Shown here one piece after another: positions 32,390-43,522 of a stretch of 64,000 bases of DNA. The notes under the pieces are model-generated. The model was not told the DNA's origin. It saw only the letters and a program-made list of their open reading frames with translations, and ran no database searches. The translations under genes and the position numbers were made by a program. Source of the stretch: Armatimonadia bacterium (GTDB lineage: Bacteria; Armatimonadota; Zipacnadia; Zipacnadales; JABUFB01); assembly GCA_039679385.1 (NCBI GenBank), contig JBDKVB010000074.1:45706-109705 (forward strand), written 5' to 3'. The stretch's first letter is position 1. Every line of letters begins with the position of its first letter.

Positions 32390-34057
32390 TTACATCCGCT
32401 CCGGAGCGGTGAGGCCCAGGAGGCTGAGGATATTGCGCAGAACGGTCCGTGCGGCGCGCACCAACTGCAAGCGCGCCTGCGACAACTCGGGCGCCTCGGC
32501 GTCAAGGACCCGACAACTACCATAGAACTGGTGGAAGGCCTGGGCAAGTTCCCGCGCGAAGTAGGTCAGACGGTGCGGCGCCCGGAGCCTGGCGGCCTCA
32601 ATCAGCTCCGTGGGATACTCGGCGATCTTGCGCATCAAAGACTGTTCATCCGGATGGGTGAGCAGGGACAGATCGGCCTCCGCCTTCTCATCGGTGACGA
32701 TGCCTCGCTCTCGACCTTCCCGGGCGATGCTGCAGATCCGCGCATGCGCGTACTGCACATAGTAGACCGGGTTCTCCTGGCTCTGCGTGCGTGCCAGGTC
32801 GAGATCGAAGTCCAGGTGTGCGTCGACGCTGCGCATGAGGAAGAAGAACCGCGTGGCGTCGCGCCCGATCTCCTCCACCAGGTCGCGAACGGAGACGATG
32901 GCGCCCTTGCGCTTGGACAGGCTCATCGGCTGGCCGCCCTCAAGGAAGCGCACCTGCTGGTAGATGATGATCTCGCAGGTCCCCCGGTTCAGGGCATCCA
33001 CTGCCGCCTTAAGCCGCGGAACGTAGCCGGCATGGTCCGGGCCCCACACATAGATGAGGTGCTCGAAGCCGCGGTCGAACTTGTTCGCCGCGTAGGCCAC
33101 GTCGGAGGCGATGTAAGTATACGCCCCATTGCTGCGCTGCACCACCCGGTCGCTGTCGTCGCCAAAGTCCTGGGTCTTGAGCCAGATGGCGCCGTCCTGC
33201 TCATAGGCTATGCCACGAGACACAAAGTCATCGACGGCGCGCTTCACAGCACCCTCGTCATGGAGGAGCTGCTCGCGGAACCAGACATCGAACTCGATGC
33301 CGACCGCCGCGCAGTCCTCGCGCAGGCCCTCCAGCATCGTGTCCTCAACCAGTCGGGCGAAGTGAAGGCCACCCTCTTCGTCGAAGGGTACCGAAAGGTG
33401 CTGGTCGCCGCACTGGTCCAGCAACTCCTGGGCAAGACCGAGGATGTACTCGCCCTGGTAGCCGTTCTCGGGCAGCGGCGTTTCCTCACCGAGCAGCGTG
33501 CGGTAGCGGGCCTGGATGGAGCTGCCGAAGAGCTTCAACTGGGTGTTGTCGGGGCCGTCGTTGACGTAGTACTCGCGGCTGACCGCGTAGCCCACGGCGT
33601 CCAGCAGTGAAGCCAGGGCATCGCCATAGGGGCCACCCCGGGCGTTGCCGATGTGAATCGGCCCGACCGGATTGGCGCTGACGAACTCGACCTGGATCCG
33701 CTTCCCCTGGCCGAAGTTGCTGCGACCGTACTGGTCACCTTCGGTGCAGCAGCGAGTGATGACCTCCTGCAGCCAGGTGGGGTTCAGGCGGAAGTTGATG
33801 AACCCCGGCCCGGCGATCTCGATAGCGGAAACCAGCGGACTCTCCGGGATCCTCGCCACGAGCTTGCCGGCCACCTCGCGGGGATTCAGCTTGGCCGTGC
33901 TGGCGATCATCATGGCGACGTTGGTCGAAAGGTCGCCATGCTCGGGTTTCCTGGGCGGGGTGACTTCGATGGTTGCCTCGAGGTCGGGAATCTCTCCGGC
34001 CTCGGCGGCGGCTCGAAGTCCGGCGCTGATTAGGTCCTGAACCTGCGTGCGAATCAT
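32390..34057 (-). CDS. argS: arginyl-tRNA synthetase
   Basis: 555 residues, ATG 34057. Class I synthetase that charges tRNA-Arg. N-terminal Add1-type domain (1-100), then the HIGH-type motif NPVGPIHIGNARG, Rossmann core with YYVNDG, WLKTQDFGDDSDRVVQRSNG, YVWGPDHAGY, and the KMSKS-equivalent MSLSKRKGAIVSV. The C-terminal DALR anticodon domain includes YVQYAHARICSI and RVLDAEAPELSQARLQLVRAA. All parts are present. It is followed on the same strand by the GreA-fusion gene. Confidence 0.97.
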   Translation of the reverse strand: MIRTQVQDLISAGLRAAAEAGEIPDLEATIEVTPPRKPEHGDLSTNVAMMIASTAKLNPREVAGKLVARIPESPLVSAIEIAGPGFINFRLNPTWLQEVITRCCTEGDQYGRSNFGQGKRIQVEFVSANPVGPIHIGNARGGPYGDALASLLDAVGYAVSREYYVNDGPDNTQLKLFGSSIQARYRTLLGEETPLPENGYQGEYILGLAQELLDQCGDQHLSVPFDEEGGLHFARLVEDTMLEGLREDCAAVGIEFDVWFREQLLHDEGAVKRAVDDFVSRGIAYEQDGAIWLKTQDFGDDSDRVVQRSNGAYTYIASDVAYAANKFDRGFEHLIYVWGPDHAGYVPRLKAAVDALNRGTCEIIIYQQVRFLEGGQPMSLSKRKGAIVSVRDLVEEIGRDATRFFFLMRSVDAHLDFDLDLARTQSQENPVYYVQYAHARICSIAREGRERGIVTDEKAEADLSLLTHPDEQSLMRKIAEYPTELIEAARLRAPHRLTYFARELAQAFHQFYGSCRVLDAEAPELSQARLQLVRAARTVLRNILSLLGLTAPERM

Positions 34058-34181
34058 GTACTGATGGCCTCTCTCGATGGGGTGCCGAGGTCACCTAGGC
34101 GACGTCGGCCATCCCCTCTCCATACCGGTAGTGGGAATAGCAAGGTACCGCAACTTCGCGGCTTGTCAAGTTCTTGTCGGC

Positions 34182-35012
34182 TTACCAGTCGAGCCAGCGG
34201 TAGAGTTGCTCGGCGACAGCGCTCATCAGATAGATGGCACAAGAGACGCCGGCGACCATCTGCGGCAGACCTCTGTGCAGCCATCTCCGCACCGGAGACA
34301 GGACGGGCGGCGGCCCGGCGAGCCACTGGGACATCAGCCTCTGTCCGGCGTCAATGCCACGAGCGAGTTGATGCTCTGTGGGCGGCTTGGTGGTGAAGGT
34401 GTTCTGGATGAAGAAGCCGACGTAGTGCCGCACACGCCAGCCCACAATCGCGAGCAAGACAGCAAGAGCGAGGGCCACTGGTGATCCCTCACTGACCAGC
34501 GGAGCGCCGACCAGCAGGATGGGCAGAATGCCGGAGAGCAGGTTGCTGCCGCAGCGTCGATGTGCGCGGGGCATCTGCTCGACGAAGGGCTCCCAGCCGA
34601 GGACGCCGTAGTGCTCGATAGCGTGAACCGTCATGTGCTCAGCAGAATGGTAACCGGCGAGGGGTGTGGCTCGCAGGACCAGCAGGAAGACCAGGAAGGT
34701 GAGCAGGTTGATGAGGATGTGGGCGATCGCAGACAGCGTCGGGTCGGCCGGTCCCCCGATCTGCAGCAGTACCGCGGGCAAAGACAAGTGCAGGTATTGG
34801 TCGGCGAGCCAGGCCAGGACATAGGTGGGGACCGCAGCCAGGATACCGATACTGACGATTGAGAAACCCGTCAGGAAGAGGCTGAGGAGGCCGGCGGTCG
34901 AGGCGGTGCCGGTGGACAGGAAGACGCCGTGCGGCATGGCTGTGCCCGAGATGCGAGGGACCGGCATCACCGGGCCGGCCTCGAAGGCATGGAACTGGGG
35001 GTACTCAGACAT
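34182..35012 (-). CDS. DUF1385 membrane protein
   Basis: 276 residues, ATG 35012. Several transmembrane helices (about 40-62, 92-113, 160-180) with the DUF1385 hallmark GYHSAEHMTVHAIEHYG followed by RAHRRCGSNLLSG. Conserved His/Glu residues there suggest a metal-binding or enzymatic membrane site, but function is unknown. Such genes commonly sit near rpmE, prmC and prfA; here the divergent neighbour is rpmB. Confidence 0.85.
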   Translation of the reverse strand: MSEYPQFHAFEAGPVMPVPRISGTAMPHGVFLSTGTASTAGLLSLFLTGFSIVSIGILAAVPTYVLAWLADQYLHLSLPAVLLQIGGPADPTLSAIAHILINLLTFLVFLLVLRATPLAGYHSAEHMTVHAIEHYGVLGWEPFVEQMPRAHRRCGSNLLSGILPILLVGAPLVSEGSPVALALAVLLAIVGWRVRHYVGFFIQNTFTTKPPTEHQLARGIDAGQRLMSQWLAGPPPVLSPVRRWLHRGLPQMVAGVSCAIYLMSAVAEQLYRWLDW

Positions 35013-35099
35013 CGGCTCTTGGTCAGGAATGCTCGTTCACTCCGTAGTCTTCCTCGTCCGTCTGGGTGCAGTCACAACCCCGGCAGCACCTGACCGACC

Positions 35100-35128
35100 T
35101 TGCATGCTCGGCCAACTTATGCTATGAT
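35100..35128 (+). promoter_or_regulatory. sigma-70-type promoter of rpmB
   Basis: TTGCAT (35100-35105), a 17-nt spacer and TATGAT (35123-35128). Predicted start near 35135, about 50 nt before the GTG of rpmB. Confidence 0.72.
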
Positions 35129-35187
35129 CCGCCTTCGCTATTTGTAGCGCGCCACGAGGCGCAGTTTCTGGAAGGGATAGGTTCGCC

Positions 35188-35379
35188 GTGGCTAAGGTCT
35201 GTCAAGTGTGCGGAAAGCGCCCGTCCACCGGGTGCAACGTCAGCAACTCAATGCGCCACACGAAGCGCCGCTGGATGCCGAACCTGCAGCGCGTGCATGT
35301 CTCGACGCCTCAGGGCAACGCTCATATGCGCGTGTGTACCGCGTGCATCAAGGCCGGCAAGGTACAGAAGGCCGGGTAG
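35188..35379 (+). CDS. rpmB: 50S ribosomal protein L28
   Basis: 63 residues from GTG 35188, preceded by [33 protein letters not shown] is the typical L28 opening. Two zinc-knuckle pairs, CQVC and CTAC, mark the zinc-binding (C+) form, which low-zinc regulation can replace with a C- paralogue. Monocistronic: strong promoter before, strong hairpin after. Confidence 0.97.
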   Translation: MAKVCQVCGKRPSTGCNVSNSMRHTKRRWMPNLQRVHVSTPQGNAHMRVCTACIKAGKVQKAG

Positions 35380-35420
35380 ATCTCTCGACCCCACCAGGGG
35401 CCGACTACCCTGAAGTTGAG

Positions 35421-35451
35421 AAGGCGGCCGGAGCTTGTCCCCGGCCGCCTT
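35421..35451. terminator. terminator of rpmB
   Basis: A perfect 11-bp stem AAGGCGGCCGG (35421-35431) / CCGGCCGCCTT (35441-35451) with a 9-nt loop. The A and T ends make it usable on both strands. Confidence 0.82.
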
Positions 35452-35480
35452 GTGTTACGAGGCGCTTGCGAACGGCCGCG

Positions 35481-35510
35481 ATTATAGCACAAGCCGCGAG
35501 GCCACGACAA
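35481..35510 (-). promoter_or_regulatory. leftward promoter-like sequence in the rpmB-FNT gap
   Basis: On the minus strand TTGTCG (35510-35505), an 18-nt spacer and a perfect TATAAT (35486-35481), pointing toward the rpmB terminator. The rest of the gap to 35675 shows nothing else. No gene lies in its path before the hairpin, so it may make a short RNA or be fortuitous. Confidence 0.4.
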
Positions 35511-35675
35511 CAGAACGGGACTTGACCCACGGGCTGCCAGACACGGATTCATGCCTCAGGAAGCCGACTGTCGCACCCGCTCGCGTTCTCGTCTGTGCAG
35601 TTCGGTCGCCTTCTTCCTGAGCCCTGAAGCCGCTCCCAGGCCCCGGTCGCTCCCGATCCTTGCGAGTGACCCCTC

Positions 35676-36539
35676 ATGTCTGTGGAAGCGCCGCGAGAGA
35701 CGCCGCCACCCAGGTTCTGTGCCGGGCCGGAGATGGCCCAGCGTGCCCTGGACAGCGGCCAGACCAAGGCCGGGCTCCCCTTCCTCCCCACTCTCGTCCT
35801 CGCCCTCCTTGCCGGAATCTACATTGGCCTTGGGGCCAACTTCTACGAGATCGCCAAGACCGGCAACCAACTCGGTTTCGGCGTCCAACAGGTTCTGGGC
35901 GGTCTCTGCTTCTCGCTGGGTCTGATTCTCGTCGGCATCGGCGGCGCGGAGCTGTTCACCGGCAACTCCCTGATCGTCATGGCCTGGTTCAGTGGTCGCG
36001 TGAGCGGCACGGCCTTGGTTCGCAACTGGGCGATCGTGTACCTGGGGAACCTGCTGGGGTCGCTGCTGCTCGTGGCCCTGGTGGTGGCCTCAGAGCAGTA
36101 CAGCCTCGCCGACAACGCCGTCGGCATGACTGCCGTCAAGCTGGCGGCCGCCAAGTGCCAGCTACCCTTCACCGTGGTCCTGGCCCGCGGGATCCTGTGC
36201 AATGCGCTGGTGTGCCTGGCCGTGTGGCTGTGCTACAGCGCTTGCAGCACCACGGACAAGGTCATGGCGATCCTCTTCCCGATCACCGGCTTCGTCGCCT
36301 GTGGGTTCGAGCACTGCGTCGCCAACATGTACTTCATCCCGCTGGGCATGGTCCTCAAGAGCCTGGTCCCCGGTGTGGACCTCGCCACTTCCTCTTCCCT
36401 GACGCTGCGGGCCTTCCTGGTGGGCAACCTCCTGCCCGCGACCCTGGGCAACATCCTTGGTGGCGCCCTGATGGTCGGCGGTGTATACTGGGTTGCCTAC
36501 ATACTCCCGGCGGTTCGACGCAGCACCCCGCCGGAATAA
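35676..36539 (+). CDS. formate/nitrite transporter (FNT) family channel
   Basis: 287 residues, ATG 35676. Six hydrophobic helices with FNT hallmarks: LLAGIYIGLGANFYEIAKTG, GGAELFTGNSLIVMAWF, ARGILCNALVCLAVWL (central His replaced by nearby residues) and FVACGFEHCVANMYFIPLG. A pentameric inner-membrane channel for formate, nitrite or hydrosulfide. It could import nitrite or formate for the Hcp/Nap-like redox enzymes elsewhere in the window, but subtype (FocA/NirC/HSC) cannot be set. It is followed 39 nt later by mtaB. Confidence 0.9.
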   Translation: MSVEAPRETPPPRFCAGPEMAQRALDSGQTKAGLPFLPTLVLALLAGIYIGLGANFYEIAKTGNQLGFGVQQVLGGLCFSLGLILVGIGGAELFTGNSLIVMAWFSGRVSGTALVRNWAIVYLGNLLGSLLLVALVVASEQYSLADNAVGMTAVKLAAAKCQLPFTVVLARGILCNALVCLAVWLCYSACSTTDKVMAILFPITGFVACGFEHCVANMYFIPLGMVLKSLVPGVDLATSSSLTLRAFLVGNLLPATLGNILGGALMVGGVYWVAYILPAVRRSTPPE

Positions 36540-36578
36540 GGCCCGTGCATCCACCCATCACCCATTCCGACTGCCTCC

Positions 36579-37916
36579 ATGTCTCCTAACCCTCCCACAG
36601 CCGCCATCAAAACACTCGGCTGCAAGCTGAATCAGTTCGAGAGCCAGCAGATCCGCGAGCAACTCGCGCGGCTGGGCTTCTCCTCTGTGCCCTTCGAGTC
36701 GGTGGCGGACGTGTACATCATCAATAGCTGCACCGTGACCGCGCGGACCGACCGCGACTGCCGCCGGCTGATCCGCCACGCCCACAGACTCAACCCCGAG
36801 GCCTTCATCGCCGTGACCGGCTGCTATGCCCAGGTCCATCGCGAGGAACTGGAGGCGATCCCGGAGGCCGACCTGGTGGTCGGCAACGACGGCAAGGCCT
36901 CGCTCGGGCACAGAATCGCTGAGAGGATTTCGCCGGGGCTTCTCGGCTCTCAGGCAAGCGCAGTCACTGCGCTCCCGGCCGACCATCACTCCTACGCTGA
37001 CGGCGAGATGCTGGAAGGCTTCGCCGAGCACTCCCGGGCCTTCGTCAAGGTGCAGGAGGGCTGCGATGCGCACTGCGCCTACTGCATCATCCCGCAGGCA
37101 CGAGGGACCAGTCGCAGCGTGCCACCAGAGGAAGTACTGGCCCAGGCGCAGCGGCTGATCGAGGCCGGCTTTCCCGAGTTGGTGCTGATTGGCATCCATC
37201 TGGGCAAGTATGGCCTCGACCTGGAGGGTGCACCGGACCTCACAGGGCTGCTCCAGGCGCTGGTTGAGCTGCCCGGACTGGGACGGATTCGCCTCAGCTC
37301 GATCGAGCCTCGCGAAGTCGGGCCGGAACTGATCGAGCTCGTCACCGGGCATCCGCGTCTCTGCCGTCACCTGCACATTCCACTGCAGAGCGGCTGCGAT
37401 GCAGTCCTTCGGCGGATGGGCCGGCCCTATGACACCGCCTTCTACGCGGACCTGCTGACGCGGATCCATGAAGCCGAGCCCGCGACCTGTCTGGGGGCCG
37501 ACGTGATGGTGGGCTTCCCGGGAGAGACCGACGAGGAGTTCGAGACGACCTTCCGGCTGGTCGAGGCGCTGCCGCTGAACCATCTACACGTGTTCACTTA
37601 CTCCGTGCGTCCCGGCACCCGGGCTGCCGACATGCCCAATCAGGTTCCGCACGAGGTCAAGATCGCCCGCAACCACCGGCTCCGTGACCTGTCTGTGAGC
37701 AAGCGCGAGGAGTTCGCAGGCCGGGTAGCCGGACAGACGGTCTCGGTGGTGCTGGAGCACCCGGCGGCAGACCTGGACGGCGTCTTCGACGGGCTGAGCG
37801 ACAACTACCTCCGCGTTCTGGTGCCTGCTGAGGAGCGCCTTCGGGGTCGGCTGGTGCGAGTGCGGACCCACAGCGCGACGGGAGATGTCTTGCGCGGAGA
37901 GCTGGAGCGAGGTTAA
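36579..37916 (+). CDS. mtaB: tRNA t6A37 methylthiotransferase MtaB
   Basis: 445 residues, ATG 36579. MiaB-like: an N-terminal UPF0004 domain with TLGCKLNQFES, INSCTVT and VTGCYAQ (three cluster-ligating Cys). Next comes the radical SAM motif CDAHCAYCIIPQARG, then HLHIPLQSGCDAVLRRMGR and a C-terminal TRAM domain. The 'KLNQFES' form and length fit the TIGR01579 MtaB branch, which converts t6A37 to ms2t6A37 in tRNA. Full length. Confidence 0.92.
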   Translation: MSPNPPTAAIKTLGCKLNQFESQQIREQLARLGFSSVPFESVADVYIINSCTVTARTDRDCRRLIRHAHRLNPEAFIAVTGCYAQVHREELEAIPEADLVVGNDGKASLGHRIAERISPGLLGSQASAVTALPADHHSYADGEMLEGFAEHSRAFVKVQEGCDAHCAYCIIPQARGTSRSVPPEEVLAQAQRLIEAGFPELVLIGIHLGKYGLDLEGAPDLTGLLQALVELPGLGRIRLSSIEPREVGPELIELVTGHPRLCRHLHIPLQSGCDAVLRRMGRPYDTAFYADLLTRIHEAEPATCLGADVMVGFPGETDEEFETTFRLVEALPLNHLHVFTYSVRPGTRAADMPNQVPHEVKIARNHRLRDLSVSKREEFAGRVAGQTVSVVLEHPAADLDGVFDGLSDNYLRVLVPAEERLRGRLVRVRTHSATGDVLRGELERG

Positions 37917-37993
37917 GCTTGACCAGATTAGGCACGGCAAGCTTGCGGTGCCGTGGTACAATAGCGCGAGTACCGGTCTTCGAGTACGCAGAC

Positions 37994-39124
37994 ATGCCAC
38001 AGTCCAAGCGCCCACTAACCGTTCTCCAGATCATCGCCCCTCATCGCTATTCGGGGGCTGAACGCATTGCCACGTACCTGTCCGCCGAACTGCAGGAACG
38101 CGGGCATCGCGTCGTCTTTGCGTGCAAGTACCAGGAGGAGTTCCTCGAGGAGCTGGGTAAGCGCGACCTGGCGTGTCTTAGCACCAGCGTCTCGGGGAAG
38201 GTGAACCCGGCGGCCCTGCTGCGGGTGATGGCCCTGTGCCGTCGGGTCCGGCCCGATGTGATCCATACTCACCTGTCCACGGGCGCCTGGTGGGGAAGCT
38301 TCGCGGGGCGTCTGCTGGGCATCCCGGTTCTGGCCCACGTCCATGCGCTGAACACGAAGACCTGCTTTGTCTACGCCGACCGGATCGCGGCCTGCTCGCA
38401 GGGCGTCAAGGACCATCTGGTGGTGCAGGGCGTTCCGCCGGACCGGATCCACGTGATCTACAACGGTATCGACCTGCCGCAGGCCGGGAGCCTACGCCCG
38501 CTTCCCGAGGTCCGCCATGACCTGGGTCTCACCAACGGTGAACCCGTGGTCGGCGTGGCGGCTCACCTCTCGCCGAAGAAGGGCCAGCGCTACCTGATCG
38601 AGGCGACGGCACTGCTTCGGTCCCGCCGTCCGAATCTGCGGTGCTATCTTGTCGGGGAGGGCGACCAGCGCGAGGAACTCGAGGCCCTGGCGGCCGAGAA
38701 GGGCGTCACGGACCAGGTGCGGTTCATGGGCTACCGGCCCGACGCTGTCGACCTGATGCAGGCGATGGACATCATCGTGCTGCCCTCGGTGGCCAAGGAG
38801 GGGCTGGGAGTGTGCCTGGTGGAGGCCGGTGCCCTGGGTAAGCCGGTGGTGGGAAGCGCGATTCCCGGCATCGACGAGGTCATTGCGCAGGGCGAGAACG
38901 GTCTGCTTGTCCCGCCGGGTGATCCCGTCGCACTCGCGGGAGCCCTTGACCGCCTGGTGGGAGATGCGCATTTGCGACAGCAGATGGGACGCGCCGGGCA
39001 GGAGCGTGTGGCGCGGATGTTCACCCTGGACCGCATGGCCGATGAGACCGAAGCGCTGTATTACGAGATGGTAGCCGCCGGCAGTCAGGCCCGTACCCGC
39101 CGTCCCCTCGCTCGCATCGTCTAG
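37994..39124 (+). CDS. GT4-family glycosyltransferase
   Basis: 376 residues from ATG 37994; a TTG at 37919 directly after mtaB is possible but adds no family residues. Two-Rossmann GT-B fold: N-terminal LQIIAPHRYSGAERIATYL, acceptor side VIHTHLSTGAWWG, and C-terminal NGEPVVGVAAHLSPKKGQRYL. The E-x7-E nucleotide-sugar motif EGLGVCLVEAGALGKPVV and IPGIDEVI follow. No membrane segment, so a cytoplasmic enzyme, probably adding a sugar to a lipid or polysaccharide. An extended -10-like TGGTACAAT (37956-37964) precedes the gene. Confidence 0.9.
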   Translation: MPQSKRPLTVLQIIAPHRYSGAERIATYLSAELQERGHRVVFACKYQEEFLEELGKRDLACLSTSVSGKVNPAALLRVMALCRRVRPDVIHTHLSTGAWWGSFAGRLLGIPVLAHVHALNTKTCFVYADRIAACSQGVKDHLVVQGVPPDRIHVIYNGIDLPQAGSLRPLPEVRHDLGLTNGEPVVGVAAHLSPKKGQRYLIEATALLRSRRPNLRCYLVGEGDQREELEALAAEKGVTDQVRFMGYRPDAVDLMQAMDIIVLPSVAKEGLGVCLVEAGALGKPVVGSAIPGIDEVIAQGENGLLVPPGDPVALAGALDRLVGDAHLRQQMGRAGQERVARMFTLDRMADETEALYYEMVAAGSQARTRRPLARIV

Positions 39125-39161
39125 GGCCACGCCGGTCGGCTTTTGCAGAGGAGTTGCGCCT

Positions 39162-39836
39162 GTGCTTCAGATTGCCCCTTCCATGCTGTGCAGTGACCTC
39201 TCACGCCTGGGCGAAGAGGTGAAGGCCGTTGCCGATTCCGGCGCGGACTGGTTCCACTTCGACATCATGGACGGGCACTTCGTCGAGAACCTCACCTTCG
39301 GCCCGGTGCTGCTCAAGGCCGCGCGACCCCTCACGGACCTACCCTTCGACGTGCACCTGATGATCACCAATCCCGACGCCCAGATCGAGAGCTATGCCGA
39401 GGCAGGCGCCGATCATATCCTCGTCCAGCGCGAGGTGGAGGACCGGCCGGTCCGGCTGCTGAACCGCATCCGCGCTCTTGGCAAGAAGGCCGGGATTGTC
39501 TACAACCCCGCCACGCCGGTGATGGGCATTGAGGCACTCCTGGAGGCTGCGGACCAGGTGCTGATCATGAGTGTGGAGCCAGGGGCCGCCGGACAGGCCT
39601 TCATGCCGATCGCCTTGCGCAAGATCACCCACGTACGCAAGCTCATCGACCAGCACGGTCTGCCGACACTCGTCTCAGTGGATGGCGGAGTAAACGACGT
39701 GACCGGCCTTGATGTGCTGCAGGCCGGCGCTCATGCCGTGGTCACCGGCTCGTGGTACTTCAACCACCCTCAGGGCTACCAGGGCGCCGTCGCCGAGCTG
39801 CGGGAGATGGACCACGTCCGCGGCAACTACGCCTAG
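39162..39836 (+). CDS. rpe: ribulose-phosphate 3-epimerase
   Basis: 224 residues from GTG 39162 with GAGGAG 8 nt upstream. Classic Rpe sequence: IAPSMLCSDLSRLGEEV, DWFHFDIMDGHFVENLTFG (catalytic Asp and metal His), FDVHLMITNP, VEPGAAGQAFMP, VSVDGGVN (second Asp) and VTGSWYF (phosphate site). It interconverts ribulose-5-phosphate and xylulose-5-phosphate in the pentose phosphate pathway. Convergent with the rhomboid gene. Confidence 0.96.
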   Translation: MLQIAPSMLCSDLSRLGEEVKAVADSGADWFHFDIMDGHFVENLTFGPVLLKAARPLTDLPFDVHLMITNPDAQIESYAEAGADHILVQREVEDRPVRLLNRIRALGKKAGIVYNPATPVMGIEALLEAADQVLIMSVEPGAAGQAFMPIALRKITHVRKLIDQHGLPTLVSVDGGVNDVTGLDVLQAGAHAVVTGSWYFNHPQGYQGAVAELREMDHVRGNYA

Positions 39837-39875
39837 CCACTCCCGAGACCTGAGCCGGCCCTCACGGCGCGAGAG

Positions 39876-40604
39876 CTACAGATCGCGGACGTCCATGTTG
39901 ATCACCCGCGGGTCGGGTGGTCTGCGACTGCGGTAGGAGATCAGCTTTCGCGCCCACCAGTACCCCATCGCAAAGCCCCCGATGTGAGCCCAGTAGGCAA
40001 CTCCGCCGCCCAGCGGCCCTGCAAGGCTGCCGACCCCGTTGAAGAGCTGCAGGATGAACCAGAAGACGATGAACAGCGCTGAGGGGACGTTGATCACCGT
40101 GATGAAGATCACGAGGATGACCAGGGTGCGGATGGTCGACCCCGGACACAGCACCAGGTAGGCCCCCAGGACGCCGGCAATCGCCCCGCTGGCTCCCACA
40201 ATTCCCTGCTCCAGCGCCTGCGGGCTGTGCATCAGCCCGAACACCGCTGAGAGGCTATGCACCAGCGTGGCCACAATTCCGCAGGCCAGGTAGAAGACCA
40301 GGTACTTGACGTGCCCCATCCGGTCCTCGACGTTATCCCCGAAGACCCACAGGAACAGCATGTTGCCGGCGATATGCAGGAAGCCGCCGTGGAGGAAGAC
40401 GGAGGCGATCATCGACTGCAGAACCAGGACCGGCCCGATCTGGAAGAACTGGGCAGACAGCAGGTAGGCGGGTTTGAAGGCCCAGCGGTCAACAAACTGT
40501 GGCTGCAGGACCTCCAGCAGGAACACGCCGACGCAGGTGAGGATGATGCCGATGTTCACCACCGGCGTGCTGCGTGAGCGGAGATTGTCGGAGAGCGGAA
40601 TCAT
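39876..40604 (-). CDS. rhomboid intramembrane serine protease
   Basis: 242 residues, ATG 40604. Six hydrophobic helices. Rhomboid signatures: HIAGNMLFLWVFGDNVEDRMG in L1/TM2, the catalytic Ser in GASGAIAGVLGAYL, and the catalytic His in AHIGGFAMGYWW. All catalytic residues are present, so it should be active. The N-terminal IPLSDNLRSRSTP and length are typical of the stand-alone bacterial type. Substrates unknown. Confidence 0.93.
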   Translation of the reverse strand: MIPLSDNLRSRSTPVVNIGIILTCVGVFLLEVLQPQFVDRWAFKPAYLLSAQFFQIGPVLVLQSMIASVFLHGGFLHIAGNMLFLWVFGDNVEDRMGHVKYLVFYLACGIVATLVHSLSAVFGLMHSPQALEQGIVGASGAIAGVLGAYLVLCPGSTIRTLVILVIFITVINVPSALFIVFWFILQLFNGVGSLAGPLGGGVAYWAHIGGFAMGYWWARKLISYRSRRPPDPRVINMDVRDL

Positions 40605-40728
40605 GCCCCTGCTCCATCCGTGGGGGTAAAGGAACGGCAGGCCTCCAGGCCGTGACCGCGCGTAGAAACGCCGGTCGCATGCCCTTCAGCCTGCCGCTAG
40701 GGTCAGTCTGTGCGAGGGCTTGCGCCCG

Positions 40729-42776
<2,048 letters not shown>

Positions 42777-42866
42777 CTCCCTTCGGAATATGCATACCTA
42801 ATGAAACAGATCTCAATTGGCTGGATTCGTAAAGGTCGCACGGCGCCGGCCATCCAGCGCAACACG

Positions 42867-42885
42867 GTGGCGGAACGCCCGCCAC
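42867..42885 (-). promoter_or_regulatory. hairpin in the groESL 5' leader
   Basis: GTGGCGG (42867-42873) pairs with CCGCCAC (42879-42885) around 5 nt, just inside the predicted transcript start. It may be an operator or a 5' stabilising stem. It is not the CIRCE sequence. Confidence 0.35.
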
Positions 42886-42896
42886 TCGGGCTTGCC

Positions 42897-42925
42897 ATCA
42901 TACAGCCTGCAGGCCCGTTGCGCAA
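42897..42925 (-). promoter_or_regulatory. sigma-70-type promoter of groESL
   Basis: On the minus strand TTGCGC (42925-42920), a 17-nt spacer and TATGAT (42902-42897). Start predicted near 42890, leaving a leader of about 115 nt before groS. It is divergent from the dut promoter 18 nt away. Confidence 0.75.
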
Positions 42926-42943
42926 GACTAGAGCCGTCCGCAA

Positions 42944-42972
42944 TTGCCTGCCCTGAGGGCCTATGCTATAAT
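42944..42972 (+). promoter_or_regulatory. sigma-70-type promoter of dut
   Basis: TTGCCT (42944-42949), a 17-nt spacer and a perfect TATAAT (42967-42972). Start predicted at about 42979, at the GTG start codon of dut, which implies a leaderless or nearly leaderless mRNA. Confidence 0.78.
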
Positions 42973-42979
42973 CCTCCAT

Positions 42980-43468
42980 GTGCCGAATCACGACCTGAGA
43001 AGCGACAATCTGAACCGCCAGGCGATCAAGCTGGACGTCGAGGTTCTGCCTCATGCGCAGGGACTGCCCCTGCCGCAGTATGAGACGGCAGCGGCAGCCG
43101 GAATGGACCTGCGAGCGGCTGTCGACGCCCCGGTGACTCTCGACCCCGGCAAGCGCTATGCCGTACCGACGGGCCTGAAGATCGCCCTGCCGGTGGGCTA
43201 TGAGGCGCAGATCCGGGCTCGCAGTGGATTGGCGCTGCGCAAGGGTATCGCCCTGGTCAATGCCCCAGGCACCATCGACGCTGACTACCGTGGCGAGATC
43301 TGCGTGATTCTCATCAACCTGGGTGAAGAGCCCTTCACCATCAGCCGAGGCGACCGAATCGCCCAGATGGTCGTTGCGCCTGTCACACGCGTTGAGTGGG
43401 ATCTCGTCGCAGCGGTTGACGACACCTCCCGCGGCGAGGGCGGATTCGGGCACACCGGCGTGCAGTGA
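42980..43468 (+). CDS. dut: dUTP diphosphatase
   Basis: 162 residues from GTG 42980; the earlier TTG at 42944 lies within the -35 box and is rejected. Trimeric dUTPase motifs: 1 AAGMDLRA, 2 [11 protein letters not shown], 3 [14 protein letters not shown], 4 [12 protein letters not shown] and 5 [10 protein letters not shown], all complete. It hydrolyses dUTP to dUMP and keeps uracil out of DNA. No Shine-Dalgarno precedes the start. Confidence 0.95.
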   Translation: MPNHDLRSDNLNRQAIKLDVEVLPHAQGLPLPQYETAAAAGMDLRAAVDAPVTLDPGKRYAVPTGLKIALPVGYEAQIRARSGLALRKGIALVNAPGTIDADYRGEICVILINLGEEPFTISRGDRIAQMVVAPVTRVEWDLVAAVDDTSRGEGGFGHTGVQ

Positions 43469-43522
43469 TGCCGTCCGGCGCCTTCAGAGCGTCAGACGTG
43501 CAGGAGGAGTGGTGAGTTGCCG

